Assembly: GCA_019828595.1 (NCBI GenBank)
Contig: JAHQRK010000001.1
Span: 2,294,001-2,358,000, forward strand
Direction of reading: 5' to 3'
DNA: 64,000 bases
Source of the DNA: Aphanomyces cochlioides
Lineage: Eukaryota; Oomycota; Saprolegniomycetes; Saprolegniales; Verrucalvaceae
Positions 42,358 through 55,700 of this stretch are shown here, piece by piece. Made by a program: the position numbers and the translations under genes. The notes under the pieces were generated by a model. It saw nothing but the letters and a program-made list of their open reading frames with translations, was not told the DNA's origin and did not search any database. The first letter of the stretch is position 1; the number at the start of each line of letters is the position of its first letter.

Positions 42358-42939
42358 ATGATCGCCTTACCAGCGATTAAGGAGGCATCTATTGAAGCAA
42401 AACCAGTAAATGGTTTAGCAGATGATACCACAAATCCTAAATCTGTGACCCTCGGTGATGTCAGCCATGCATTGGCCAAGCTGGTAGCAGATCAAACACT
42501 CAGGATTGCAAAGGACAGAACGAGACCCGCCACAGCAGCTCCAGGCAACGTTGACCGAGCGTTGACAAAACTTGGTGTGACAGAAGAAACCTTGCGCATT
42601 GAGAAGCTGATGAAGAAACTTGGAGTGTGCGATAACGATCTACAGGCTTACGATGATTGTAAGTTGCTCTTGTGAAACTCAAATCCCTCATCGTCAACAG
42701 TGCAGCGACACTCAGCCGTCGTGGATCTCTCAAGGGAAAAAATGACCAAGGAAGAACTACTATGTGGATATTCGAAGAAGCAGATGCAGCGAGTGAAAGC
42801 TGTAAAAAGTCTGGGGACAACAGAAGAAGAAATCGAGGATGACCATTCTCAACGAGTTTCACAGTTAGGCATACAAATTGAGCCACCGAAAGAGTCGTTC
42901 AGCAGTTTACCGCGAAGGCCATCTCCACGCCGCAGGTAG
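42358..42939 (+). CDS. Unknown protein with helical repeats
   Basis: Two exons: ATG 42358 (MIALPAIKEASIEAKP) to about 42659, a 44-nt GTAAG...CAACAG intron, then an exon ending SPRRR. About 175 residues. Three related segments are visible: SHALAKLVADQTLRIAK, RALTKLGVTEETLRIEKLMK and AVKSLGTTEEEIEDDHSQR, so it carries an irregular helical repeat of about 40 residues centred on a Leu-x-x-x-x-x-[TE]-E pattern. I recognise no family. An upstream exon is possible. Confidence 0.5.
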
Positions 42940-43106
42940 CACGCCTTTAGAAAACTAAATCCTCACACTTCACTGCAGTAGCATAATTGGTCTCCTGCCT
43001 AGCAAGTGGACAACGCCCGAATGACACTTTACTTCATCATAAAATATTGCTTAAGACTATAAACTTGTATTTTGGGCTTTCGTACCAATATGTGAAGTGG
43101 CTTTCA

Positions 43107-46100
43107 CTACTTGGCTTTCGAAAGCCAATCTTCGATTTGAGCTTTCAAACTAACATTCGGAACGACTTGTTCAATGGACAGCGGAGCTCGCGTGAATGGA
43201 TCAGAAGGATCGTTCAATAAATGTTGTGCAATCGTGGAGCGGTCAACAGTGTAGCCACTAGGCAGAGTGACGGGGTCTTTCATCAATTGCCACAATAGTG
43301 GATCCATAAATTCGTCAGGGATATCTCCCAACATAGATTCGTCTTGGGTAGTACTTGAATGCAAAGCTTCCACCTTTTGAGCGAAGACGTCGAATGCCAA
43401 AATTCCAGATTCGTCAATCAGATGAGTGCGCTGCAAAATGTTTGTGCATTTTCTGTACACGAGCGGGTCGTAAAGACCATTCGACGCAACAGCAACTTGA
43501 AATCTTTCGTACTCGCTAAAGTGCAAGATTGTCTCGACGATTTCTCGGAGCATGACTTTGGGCCGAAATTTATAGACCTCGGGATTTGTCACCTATCAGA
43601 GGTGGTTAGAGCAAGAATACGTGACATGACTCCCACTTTTAATTCAAGGCCCCTTGGTCCTGCGAGTTTTACCAGGACACTGTTGAGCATGCCAACGAGA
43701 CGGTCTGCTAGTTCAGGTGTCAAAAATGGGGCTTGGATCTCCGATGTTAAGTAAGACATCATGTGTATGGTTTCATTGGCAAGTTGCAAACTTGACGTCA
43801 CAGTTCTTTCTTTTTCAGACAATAAGCTTTGCTTTTGCTCACGCAAGCTTTCCTCCAAGTTCAGCCAATGCGTGGACTGGATTTCTTCCTACGAAGATAT
43901 ATATATTAAGACTGTCAGGAAAGTCAGATCCACCTGAAGGATCTTTATTTCGGGTAAATTCGTGAGAGCATCCGTTAAGAGAGAGTTAATGTGGTTCATC
44001 AGACCATTCGCAAACTTCACAAAAGCATTTTGATCTTTACTGATAAGCAAGAATGCAGGCTTGTGATCAGGACATTTCCACAAATATTTGAGCAAACATG
44101 CAATATTGTATCTACAATAACTCAGACTCAATTAAGGTATGACTCATACCTGTGCTCCAATTTCTCGTAAAATCCAGTTTGCTCAACGTCGCCATACAGA
44201 GTCAATAAGCAGGGGGCCAAATGCTGCTGAGCCAGCTTGCTTTGAACAAGAGCATTAACGGCAGACTGAATTCCAGCTGTAGGACGGTCCTCAGATTCAT
44301 GGGGAGGGAGGCAGGCTTCAAAAAGACACTCACTCATTTTAGCTCGTAAATGAGGACTGCGAATTAATTGAGGTGAAGTAAGAAAAATGAGAATCATTGA
44401 CAACAAGTCATCAAATGCAAAAGTTTTGAGCTCATCAGGTGAAAACCGCGCCACAAATAACAAAATGCTGACAATATCCTCAACAATATGCTCAGGTACG
44501 TATGGTACCAACAACTCTAGAGTTTTGTTAATCATGTATGATTGTCATAAGTCTCACCCTCACTAGGAGCCGCTATAGGTAATTGAAAGTCCTTCACTGA
44601 ACTTTTTCCATCACGTGAGATACATATGCGGCAAACTACGTTTGCTGACAACAATGCAATTCGCACTAGCTCGTGCAAAAATTCAGGTTGTAGTAATTTG
44701 GCATCAGTGATCATTTTTGCAGTTGCGAGCGCTTCGAACTGCATGCGAAGGCGAGGATCTGATTGATCATTCATATGGTTCTGCATATAAGATAGCTGTC
44801 GCATGAGGCGCATATATTTTCCAATTGTTGAAACTGGGCCGAGATGTGTTGCTCGGACAGTGAGATAAAAACATTGGGTAATGAAATTGAAATCTGTCAA
44901 GGATTTCGAATTTGCAAAAGGTTGATTTGTCGATGGCACCAATTTCGTTGTATCTTCAGGGAAAAGAGTGTTTGGCCTGCTTGTCAAATATGTTGGATCA
45001 ATTAATGAATGCTTCGTAGATGGTGGCAGAAATGGTCCACAAAGACGCAGCAGAACCACATTCAAGTTGATCAACATGCCAGCTGTAGAGATCAAGGCGG
45101 GGTTTGGGTTTTCTTTTGCACCTTCAATATTGACGACTAATGCTTGTTCCAACCTAATAAATTGTAAGAATAAGTTCAGTTAAAACATTCATTGCCATTG
45201 TAGCACACGTTCTTTGGAATGAGGGCCAGCTCTGAGAAGAGATCGGAAAATATCAGTTACCAAGTCATGCAAGAGCGACATTTTAGTCCTCAAGCTGTCA
45301 ATAGATTTATTCACATCGATTCGAGATCTAGGAGGGTTCTCAAGTGGATAATAGAAGAAGGCTTACCGTTTAGTAATATTAGAAAACATGTCTTTGATGG
45401 CAGGATCTGGCGAGTCACTACTGTATCGAAGTAAAATTCCCAGGGCTGTTGCATCTTGGAGACGTCGGCCATTCAAAGGTGGGGTCAACAAAAATCCAGG
45501 AATATTGGTAAATATAGTGGCAAATCCTTTAATCCGAACCATTGAGGCGATAGTTTGAATACCAGGCGCCCACAACTCTACAGCCAATAAAGACTGAGAC
45601 CCAAGAAACACCTCTGAAACCAATTTCTGCAATACTGGGCCAGCAACTCGACCAAGTGCAGCATTTCCACCTTGTGATTCTAGTCCTGCGGCCAATAATT
45701 CTAAGTAGGGTTGTGTACTGGCATTTGGTGAGCGAATTATGCGGTCAAAAGCTTCTAATGGAGTTGACTTCGATGGAAACATCTCGGGTTCAAGTAGAAA
45801 GGTGACACTATAATTGACACATTGCTCCTGGACAGATTGAACCTAGACAATCCTGTTAATTAACACTATAGTCGGTGAAAATGTTCTTACCACAAGAAGG
45901 TCCGAGTCAGATAAGCCTGAGGCTTCTGTCCGAAGTCTTTGAAACGCTCCAAATAAATACTCCAGGGTCGAGTCATACGCAGGATCTTCGGTTAATAGAC
46001 GCATGTAAAGAATTTCACTCGAGTTGTCTCCATTGATTGTTTCGCCGTCAAAAGGGACATAGAGCATAGTGCTGCTGGCTTGAGCCTGGTTCAGTGTTAC

Positions 46101-46436
46101 AGCCAAGATTTGTTGCAATGCATTGTGCAATGGATCTTTTCGCGTCAAAGTTTTTTTCTTCTTTTCTGCTGGTACGGCTGGTTCGACTGATGCTTTCACC
46201 GGTGGGGGTTCCGACACCTTGACAACTTCAATCGACTTTTTCGCTTCCACAGGTGGGGTTGTATTTTCCACTTGTGGTGTTGGTGCACTCGCAGCAGCAG
46301 CTTCCATAGCAGCCAGACGTTCCAAACGTTTTCGACGTATTTCATCGGCTGAAGGAGCTTCTAGGGGTACTTGTTCTTTTCCTTCATTGTTTTCCTTTTC
46401 CTCGCCATTCATCCATGAACTGATCCAACTCGCCAT
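43107..46436 (-). CDS. UBE4: Ubiquitin conjugation factor E4 (UFD2/UBE4), U-box ligase
   Basis: E4 enzyme that elongates ubiquitin chains on substrates, usually with Cdc48/p97. ATG 46436 opens MASWISSWMNGEEKENNEG and a disordered linker. The UFD2 core is spread over about eight exons: LHNALQQILAVTLNQAQ, LLPTFE-like DPAYDSTLEYLFGAFQRL, FPSKSTPLEAFDRII, NLNVVLLRLCGPFLP, TDFNFITQCFYLTVRATHLG, RYNIACLLKYLWKCPDHKP and the rest. The C-terminal U-box is intact: IPDEFMDPLLWQLMKDPVTL, SGYTVDRSTIAQHLL and DPFTRAPLSIEQVVPN, then SLKAQIEDWLSKAK. Total about 940 residues, in family range. An exact octamer lies 92-99 bp upstream. Confidence 0.93.
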
Positions 46437-46961
46437 GATATTTTGGTCCTAGTCGCCTTCCTTCGAGAATTGCAATCGGGACCGTAACCGGGAGCTCCAC
46501 CTCCGCTGAACCGGTTCAGTGAGGATTATCCGGATATCACCTCTTCCATATCCGGTCACCGGATACTGGGCACCAAGTGTTGAAGTGGGGGTGATTTGCC
46601 AATCGGATTCGAGTCGTACTTTTGGAGTGATCGGAGCAAAATAGAAACGCATCAATTATAATACAGAGGGATAATATAATAGACCCAATCACTTCTACAT
46701 TGGCAGAATGTATGCATTATTTGTACGTCGGTGTGAATTTAATAAAAACAAGAGTGCAATTTAAATCCATTTCTGTGAATTCGAGCCCAGTCACGTCTCC
46801 AAGATTCCACCAGCATGACATGGTGCCTCAGGTATTGAATTGGGTTCGCTACAGTAGTTTTCATTGACTACGAGGATAACAATCACAGCCTTGTGGTTGA
46901 ATTGCGTGCGCCACTTTTGGTTTTGTCGATGCCCTTGCGTGACGCTGGAACAAACTAGAGT
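46437..46961. promoter_or_regulatory. Divergent promoter of UFD2 and chitin synthase
   Basis: Exact ATCCGGAT at 46528-46535, inside TTATCCGGATAT, with a close variant (TATCCGGTCACCGGATA) at 46549-46565 that is itself a near-palindrome. The octamer side faces UFD2; nothing of this kind is near the chitin synthase start. No gene is seen, though a minus frame is open at 46449-46655. Confidence 0.45.
46528..46535. promoter_or_regulatory. ATCCGGAT octamer, UFD2
   Basis: Exact octamer, 92-99 bp upstream of the UFD2 start codon. Confidence 0.45.
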
Positions 46962-49664
46962 ATGCAACAGATCATTGCCAAGCAAATCAACAAAGCCCAA
47001 TGCGTTTGTCCAGCCCACGTCAAGACCAAACTATTGCCTCGATCGAAAAACCCGAAGTCCACGACTGTCATGCTCGGTGGCCAACGGACGTCCGAAAAGG
47101 CCTCGTATGTGACATTCAATGGCGACATCACCCCTCGTGCCAAACAACAGTTAAGCGCCACGGAGATCATCAAGCGGGCTGAAAAACTCGACTACTACTT
47201 GCAGCTCGCTTATGGTTATGCCAAGCAAATCGAAGAAATGTCACCGATTGCTACCGTATCCATGCCACTCGTCCAACAAGCATGGGAAGGCCGAGGCTAT
47301 CAACCACCATATCGAACAAGTCCCGAGTTCACGGACATGCGATATACGGCTGTTCGAACGAAAGACCCGATCAACTTCACCAACGATGGGTATGAGCTTC
47401 GTGTCAAAGAGTACGGAAAGACTGTCAAAGTATTCGTCGCTGTAACAATGTACAACGAGCCAGCATCGCAGCTCGAAAATACGTTGCAAGGACTCGCCAA
47501 AGGCATTGCTTATATGTGCGAACAGCAAGGATATGACTACTGGCAGCATGTTGCGATCACTGTCGTGGCTGATGGGCGAACCAAGGTCAACCCGTCGACC
47601 TTGGCTTACTTACAGAAACTTGGCGGCTTCGACAAGCAAATCATGAACGAGATCTCATCCGGGATGTCGACGAAAGTTCACTTGTTCGAATCCACGATTC
47701 AATTACCCACTGAAGTTGAAGGCTTGTTTTACCCTCCAGTTCAACTCATCTTTGCCTTAAAGGAGAGCAATTACGGCAAGTTGCATTCTCATTTGTGGTT
47801 CTTCAATGGCTTTTGTGAACAAGTGGACCCCAAGTATACTGTTCTCGTTGACGTAGGCACCATTCCTGGCGAAACGTCAGTCTACCGTTTGATTCGGAGC
47901 ATGGAACGAAACCCTCAGATCGGTGGTGTTGCCGGAGAGATTGCTGTCGAAAAACCGCAATTTCTGAATCCAGTCATTGCAGCTCAACATTTCGAGTACA
48001 AGGTAGCCAACATCATGGACGCATCGTTGCAATCTGTCTTTGGCTTTATTGGTGTCTTACCCGGTGCGTTTTCAGCTTATCGTTATGAAGCCATTCGTGC
48101 TTCAAATGGTGAAGGCCCACTTGTGGAATACTTCAAAAGTTTGACAGCTTCCAAGAAAGAACTCGGGTACGCTATCCATGTATTGAATCTATTTCACAAA
48201 GTGCTAGGTTGTTTGTCGGCAACATGTACCTTGCCGAAGACCGAATTCTCTGCTTCGAGATTTTAGCTCGAAAAGGATGCAAGTGGACGATGCACTATGT
48301 GAAAGATGCCATTGCAACCACTGATGTGCCTGAGGTGAGTTCTACTTGTAATATCTGTGCGTATTGTCACTTACGTAGACACTGGTCGACTTGATCAAGC
48401 AGCGGCGTCGATGGCTCAATGGCTCCTTCTTTGCTGGTCTGTTTGCCATCTGGAACTTTGGTCGCGTGTGGCGTAACACCGCCCACAGCATTCCACGCAA
48501 ATGTGCCTTTACCATCCAGTTTTGCTATCTGGCGATACAGAATGTGCTCAATTGGTTTTTGCTCAGCAATCTCTTTTTGACTTTCTACTACATTTTGTCG
48601 CTGGCTCTGTTCTACCGATCGCCAATCCTTCTACGAGTTATATTAACAGTATACTTCGTGCTCGTTGGAAGTTTGATTGTCTTCGCTCTCGGTATGTCTC
48701 ATGACTGAACTCTGATGTAACGCTTGCTTTAGGTAATAAACCAGGGCATCGAACTGCTGGGTTTTACCGAATAAGTTCGTATGTCATGGGGACAATAATG
48801 CTTTGGGTACATCATTCAATTCTGAATCGGAAGAAGCTGATCAGTTGTAGGTAACTGCCATATCACTCTATGCACTGTCAGGTCAAGTATCTTATCTGGA
48901 CATTCGACCCGACCTCCCCTCATGCACTGTGGCAAACTGGGAACTCCCTGCTGGTGCCATGGCATCGATTGGATTGATATTTCTCTCTGCATTTTCTCAT
49001 GGAGAATTCACGATTTTGGCCAGCACTGTCCAGTATTACTTCATGCTCCCCACCTTTGTGGTGAGTACAGTGACAGAGGCTTCGTCCTCATATCTTCGCG
49101 TAGAACATTTTGGGAATTTATGCCTACAGCAACTTGCATGATTTGAGCTGGGGAACGAAGGGGATCGACTCGACTGGCCATTTTGGTACTTAAAATGTTA
49201 GCATGCTGGCACTTAACCTTGCAACAGGGGGGGCTTCTGGGGGAACAAGCATCAAACAATTAGTTGCTATCCAGCTCAATACAGCGAATATGGATATTTC
49301 GTTAGAAGCCGATAAACAAAAGGTGAGCTCGATTTTCTCAACGTTTGCTAATTGTCAACAGCAAAGCGTTGCTGCTGAACATGAAGATATCGATAGCAGC
49401 TTTCGCGTGTTCCGGTCTGCTCTTCTCTTGGCGTGGTTGCTTTCGAATGGTGCATGGCTCTACTTCGCAACATCCTCCATCTCGTGCTCGTGTTACTTGA
49501 AGTACTTGTCGTACACAGTTGCCGTTTTCAACATCATCCGATTTCTCGGTGCTATCATTTTTCTCGGTTTTCGGATCACGCGTGGCGTTGTCGAATGCGT
49601 GGAAAGGTTGGCCTATCTATCGTCGCCCGACTGCTTGCCCCGCTATCGAGCCGAAAGATATTAA
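46962..49664 (+). CDS. CHS: Chitin synthase
   Basis: Membrane glycosyltransferase (GT2) that polymerises N-acetylglucosamine from UDP-GlcNAc at the plasma membrane. The N-terminus has a helix resembling the MIT domain found in oomycete chitin synthases ([20 protein letters not shown]). The catalytic part shows [44 protein letters not shown] (the D-x-D position reads DVG), [23 protein letters not shown] (the EDR motif) and [14 protein letters not shown] (the QRRRW motif). A membrane bundle follows, then [13 protein letters not shown] near its end, and a last exon with further helices. Five short introns, for example 48160-48206 (approx.) and 49174-49224. Saprolegniales carry few such genes. 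ATG 46962 is supported only as first in frame. Confidence 0.93.
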
Positions 49665-49781
49665 TTTATATAGAATGTTGTGTAATTCGACAACAAGAAT
49701 ATTGAAACCTTCAAGTTTTATTTAACTTGAACTCGACGCAAATGAAAATTGTGGGTTCCGAGTCTCAGAAGCTCATGTAAT

Positions 49782-50857
49782 CTACATATATTCCGAAGGC
49801 AAATCATTGAAGTAGGGGTGGCGAATGGCGTCTTTGGCTGTGATGCGCTCTGACGGACAGTACACGAGCATTTTCTATCCAGCTCAATCAATCATACAAG
49901 CTAAGAAATATGTACCTTGAGTAAATCAAGTCCGTCACTTTCTAGTTTTGGGAACATTGGGTCAAGATCCTGAGGGCGCCATTTTGGAAATGTAGCAGCA
50001 TAATCTCTCAGCAGAGATACCCCAGGCCACACAGTCTCGTCTGGCGTACCCAGCAGTCGGAAAATGCGGTATAGTTGGTCAATTTCAGAGTCACCAGGAA
50101 AAAGAGCCTTTTTCTTCAAGAGCTCAGCAAAAATTACACCACATGACCAAATGTCGACAGGTGGGGAGTAAATTTCTTGACCCAGTAATATTTCAGGTGC
50201 TCGATACCAAAGTGTCACAACTTCATGGGTGTATTTTCTTGTCGGCATGGAGAAGGCTCGGGCAAGACCAAAGTCGGCAATTTTCAACGTTCCAGTTTCA
50301 CTAACTAATAAATTTTGTGGCTTCAAATCTCTACATAGACTGTGAGGAGTGCACGAAATCGCTCAGGACCTGTGCATCACCCCTCGAGAGTGACAAAAAG
50401 CCATTCCTTTCAGCAGTTGGTACATGTACGCCTGCACACTCGTTGTGAGATCATCGTCAATCAAATCATGAAATGAAGAAAGTGCACCACGTACTTTGAT
50501 AAGCATGGGATCAACAGTACCCAGAGTCTTGTCCATCTGCCGCTTCAAATCTCGATCGACGAACTCGAACACAAGATAAAGCTTTCCCGAGTCCTGCAAG
50601 CAATTGAGTAATCTATGGGAGGTAAGTATTCCACCTTCGAAAATGTGCACGGACCTGACAATGTTTGGATGTTCCAGCTCTCGCAAAATCGAGATTTCTC
50701 GCAGAGCTGTAGATGGAATGCCTTCATCCTCCACTTCGAGTCGAATTCGCTTCAATGCTACAGTATTTCCTGTCTTGAGGTCCTTCGCCTTGTACACAAC
50801 GCCGTATGTGCCTTCACCGATCGTCCCGTTCTTCTCTATCTTCTGGTAGCGTTCCAT
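49782..50857 (-). CDS. Cyclin-dependent kinase (CDC2-like, PSTALRE)
   Basis: Ser/Thr kinase of the CDK1/CDK2 type. ATG 50857 begins [19 protein letters not shown], with the inhibitory Thr-Tyr pair inside the glycine loop; there are three extra residues (Asn-Gly-Thr) before the loop compared with the usual EKIGEGTYG. The cyclin-binding helix reads PSTALRE (residues 48-54) instead of PSTAIRE. The catalytic lysine is in [27 protein letters not shown] and the activating Thr in [14 protein letters not shown] are all present, and [20 protein letters not shown] follows. Introns of about 40-65 nt are at four or more places. The C-terminus ends PSEYM. Which cyclin it uses cannot be told. Confidence 0.93.
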
Positions 50858-51048
50858 ACCGTGCCACGCCTATTGCCAAATGATGTGGTATTTCAAAATT
50901 TGACCTCGAAGTTTTAATTGTTCGCGCCAAAGCTAAACTAATATGATTAGACAAAAGGTTTCAAAATTTCCACCAATCAATGGTTCCGAAAGTTTCCGGT
51001 TAATTTTCGGCTTCGGACAACTTAAGATTTCATCCTGAGGCTGGAAAC

Positions 51049-52691
51049 ATGACGGATGCACATGACATGGAAGTGGTCGAAGTGATCAAGAAGCACAAAC
51101 TGCAAGAAGATTTTGACAATGCCGAAGAAGAGCTGGAAGAAGGACGTACATCCCCTGAACGATCAATTGCTGCGTTTCAAAAGATTTTGTCGTATCGTAT
51201 GTATAAAGAAAGATCGACCTGCTCCATGATTGCTGTTGTAGATGGGGATGACGAAAATTTGGAAGTGGTGCACAAAGTGAAGGAGCTCTCAATTTACAAA
51301 CTTGGTCAACTGTACACTCGTCATGGGTACGTTTGCCTCATGTTTTTCTATGTCTTATGATGACGATAGACGTGAGAAGGAACTCTCGACTCTGTTGCAG
51401 AACGTTCGCCCTTTCTTCGCGACGATTCCAAAGGCAAAAACAGGAAAAATCGGTATGACGGTCTTAAGTTGTCCAGTCTCAAGTTGGAAACCTAGTCCGC
51501 ACCATTATCGATATGGTTTCGAAGGTTCAAGTTCTCGATAAAGAAAAAGCGCTGCAATTTCAAGCTGACTTGTGTAACGATTCGATTGAATGGTGCAATG
51601 CTGAGAAGCACACTTTCCTACGTCAGCGTATTCAAGCTCGCTTGGCTTCCATGTCCGTTATATTCTTGTCGTACTTGTCCTAAACTTCTAGCGTAGTTTG
51701 TTTGAACAACAGAAATTCCAAGCTGCCCTCGATTTGATTACTGAATTGTTGCGAGAAATCAAAAAGCTAGACGACAAGCCACTTCTGGTTGAAATCCACT
51801 TGGTCGAAGCTAAATTGTACCATGCTTTGCGCAACGTCCCAAAGGCAAAAGCTGCCCTCACTGCAGCACGATCCATCGCGAATGCAATTTATATCGTGCC
51901 TCGCATGCAAGCCACTATTGATCACATGTCGGGCGTCTTGCATGCCGAAGAACGGGATTACAAAACGGCATATTCGTACTTCTTCGAAGCATTTGAAGCG
52001 CTGGTACCACTTGACCAAGCTGAAGCGCTGACATGTTTAAAATACATGCTTCTGAGCAAAGTTGCTAATGGCCAATCTGCGGATGTACCGGCGATTGTGA
52101 GCAGTAAAAATGCAATCAAGTTTACCGGTGAGGATATTGAAGCACTGAAGGCTGTAGCCAAGGCACATGACCAACGCTCGTTGGAGTTATTTCAACAGGC
52201 TACGGACACCTACTCGGCGCGTAGGAGATGACTGAGGTGTATTGTTACAGTTTTGTAGAACTAATTCGCGATCCTTTGATTAAACACCACTTGGGACTAC
52301 TCTACGAAAAGCTGTTGGAATCCAACTTGATCAAAATCATTCAGCCATATTCATGCGTGGAAATTGAACACGTTGCAAACTTGATCAAATTACCATTGAT
52401 CCAAATTGAAACCAAGTAATATTATTTCATCGCCTACAGTGTAGGCTTACGATGTTTAGGCTGTCTCAGATGATTTTGGATCATAAATTTCACGGTATTC
52501 TGGACCAAGGGCGAGGCCAACTCATTGTGTACGAAAATCCCACTGAAGATGTACGTGCATATTTATTTTATAATTGCTAACTGAATATGCTCTCTTCGTA
52601 GAAAACCTATAAAGCGGGATTGGGCGTTATTGAAAACGTTGGCCACATCGTTGATACTTTGTTCCGTCGAGCTGATAAATTGTCGACATAA
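51049..52691 (+). CDS. RPN6: 26S proteasome lid subunit RPN6 (PSMD11)
   Basis: Scaffold subunit of the 19S regulatory particle that clamps lid to core. Starts [23 protein letters not shown]-like helices follow: [54 protein letters not shown], and the PCI domain with [60 protein letters not shown], and [17 protein letters not shown]. The end [20 protein letters not shown] and a Lys/Leu tail are characteristic of RPN6, which separates it from the related signalosome subunit CSN2. About seven introns; the gene is convergent with the next one (stop codons 24 bp apart). Confidence 0.92.
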
Positions 52692-52715
52692 GCGACGGAA
52701 TGAGCCTTCTCAAAG

Positions 52716-55700
52716 TTATAATGCTGGTAGAGAAACTGATGGTGATAAACTCAGAACTTCGTGCATGCCATGAATTCCTTCGTCTTCTGCTTCAAACTCT
52801 TCTGAAGTGTGTTCATCTCTTTCATGCATTTCTCTAAACAACATTTCGATTCTACACCATAAAATAATTTGATACCTGTAAGCATCAGATACAGCGTTAA
52901 TACCGGGATTGCGGTTTGGAATGCGAAATCCACCCCGAAACACGAAAGGAGAATTAGCATGTGGTGACTGAATCATTCTTCGGGCTCCTCCACTTCCATC
53001 GACACAGTTTGATGTATCAGGACGAATACCAGTTTCAGACATTCGCTTCTTCATACGAGATTGGGGGCTTTCAAAGCCATTCGTTGAAGGCCGTCCGGAA
53101 GCTTGTAATCGAACACTTTCCATGCATGACAGGCTCCCTATATGTGACAGTGAAATAAATTCTTTATCGAAGCTCACCATCGATGATTACACTACCCGAG
53201 TGCATTGGCGAGCTGTCATCTCCCAATCCACTGATCCCACCACCAACTAAAGTTCGTCGTGCGAGTGCGCCTTCTGCCAAGTTATGCACCTATCTTAGGG
53301 TTAGTACTCAGAGAGAATATTGGTCTATTCTACAGTTTGCATAAAGATCTCACGCCTTTCAATCACACTTCGATCAAATTGTTCGCCACAGTTTTTGTTA
53401 TTGTTGACTTTGGCTGAGAGACGTAAATCGATCTTTTCCAGTATTTCATGCTGCAGACGAATCATTTTCATTTCAAGTCCTGTCTGGGATTTCGGCTAGA
53501 CTTTGATGTCAGAGGTAATACTCTATATTTACGTACATCCTTATTGAAGTAACTTCGAAGTGTATCCAATTCAGCTTTCGCACAAATCAGATCAGCAAAA
53601 TATTGACAATTTTTCACCAGCCAAGCTTGCTGCCGCTCAGAAAACTGTTTTCTCGAAGAAGCATTATTATCACCCCGACTTGGTGGCCCTGCCTACGATT
53701 CTTTGCGCAAACTTATGCATAAAGTGCATTTGTACCTGGCCTTCTTGTCTTGGGGAAATTTCAAACTTCCAACACTCATTCACAATGATGTCCCCAAGTT
53801 TATCCAGTTCTTTATTGACAGAAGAAATTGGCAAGTTTCTTGTGCTAGATTTGGCAACAATTTCAGCAAATTTCTCCTGCTTCTCTGCAAACGCAGAGTA
53901 TAATGCTTCAGTGCGTTGTCCTTCTTTAGCAACTGCTTCACTTAATTTAGCAGTTGTCACGGTAATTTCACATCTGAAATCATCTATAAAAGAAAGTCAA
54001 AAAACAAAAAGTGGAAAGTGCAACGTTGAAGGACATCAAGCTGTTTTTCAATTGACATATTTTTCCGGCCTAAATCTTGGAATGTGGCATTCATGGACTC
54101 CAAGATCGTGTGCATGGTTTTGACATCAATATTAATTTTGGAAAAAGTGCTGAAATGAATGTTAGATAACGTAGCTTCAAAACAACTTACGTGGTGTTTT
54201 CTGTCTGCATTCTGTCGTACACAGCACGCAATGACAAGTTTGCTTCTTCACAGAAAAATATCTTTTCTTTAAGACTTTGCAGTGCTGCTTCAGTGTTGGC
54301 TATGCCAGGTGAGATGATGCATGAATACTTTATTGGTACCTCGAATAGCATCAGTTTCTAGCTGATGGTTTTCATGTTTAGAACGCACGACAGCAAAATT
54401 GCGATCCGTTTCTGCTTTCATATCACTTAGACTCTTGGCTAAATGCATTTGCCCGTCATTATGTTCTTTTAGCTTTTGGCTAATTCGGTTGCTTTCTTTT
54501 TTCAAGGAATCGTTCGCTTCTCTTCTTGCTTTCTCAATGTCCTCGTTTAAATTTGCAAAATTAGTTGCATAAATGGCAGCATTGTCGGTAACTTGCTGCT
54601 CGAGCGTAGAAATCCTTCTTTTGTTATCATCAGCCAGAGTGCACACTACGTCGAGTCTCTCTATACAAGCTTTCATGTCGTCAGCCATCGTCTCTAGTGA
54701 ACAAGATTCCATAATGTCATCGATGCGTTTGATTTCTACAGTATGCATGGAGTCATGACGAAATGTCAAGTCGTACCATTCTGTAAGGACTCTGCTCGTT
54801 GCTGTATCATATACTTCAGATTTTCATCCGATTTGACTTTATTCATGTTCGCATTTTCTAAAGCTTGCGACATATCGGAACAAAATACTTCAGTCTTCGC
54901 CTGCTTTTCGGCTAGTGTTTGAACTATTGTGGTCATGTCAGAGAATTAAATCCACATCGTTCGCACGTTTTTCTTTCATAACGCCACTCTGAGTCGTGAT
55001 TGTCTGCACTTGCATGTGTTCATTGTGCAAGTTTCGCTTCAGCTCTTCAGTGATACGCGAAATTCGATCCTAAATGGTCCTTAAATGATATACGTAAACC
55101 ACCTCTTCATACGTGATTACGCTGAGCTTCATCCAATCTGTCGTTCAAAATTTGAATTTTACTTTGATTCGTTTGCACTGCTTCTGCTTGAGTACTATTA
55201 ATGTCTTCTTGCGCACTTCGAACCTTTACACATCAAGGACTCAGAAATGATTGATGGATGTATGCTACCCCATAAAGATCGTCTTGAACACGTCCAAAGA
55301 GTGCACCAAATTCTTCTGTAAGCCGACCGATTTCTTGCTTTTGTAGAAGAAACATTTTTTGTTCGAATCCAATCATGTCGTTTTGAGTCACACAAGCTCT
55401 CAAGTCGTGAGTCAATTTTTCCATCAGCATTTTGACATTTGCTTCGTGTTTCGAGTTGCGAGCTTGAATCAATGCGTCTCTTCGTTTCATCTCGGCTTGA
55501 AGGCGGATCACGCTATCCTTTGCTGCTTGCGAGTTTTCTCTTAATACGGCAAATTCTTCTTTCTGGCGCTCAATGCTATGTAGAACTGGCTCGAGGAATT
55601 GTTCCATATTGGCTGAAGAAATAGCTTGCCCGCCATCGTATGGAGCCTGTGATGCTATTGCAGTTTTACTCGCGTCGTCAGAATTGCTTGTAGGGGTTAT

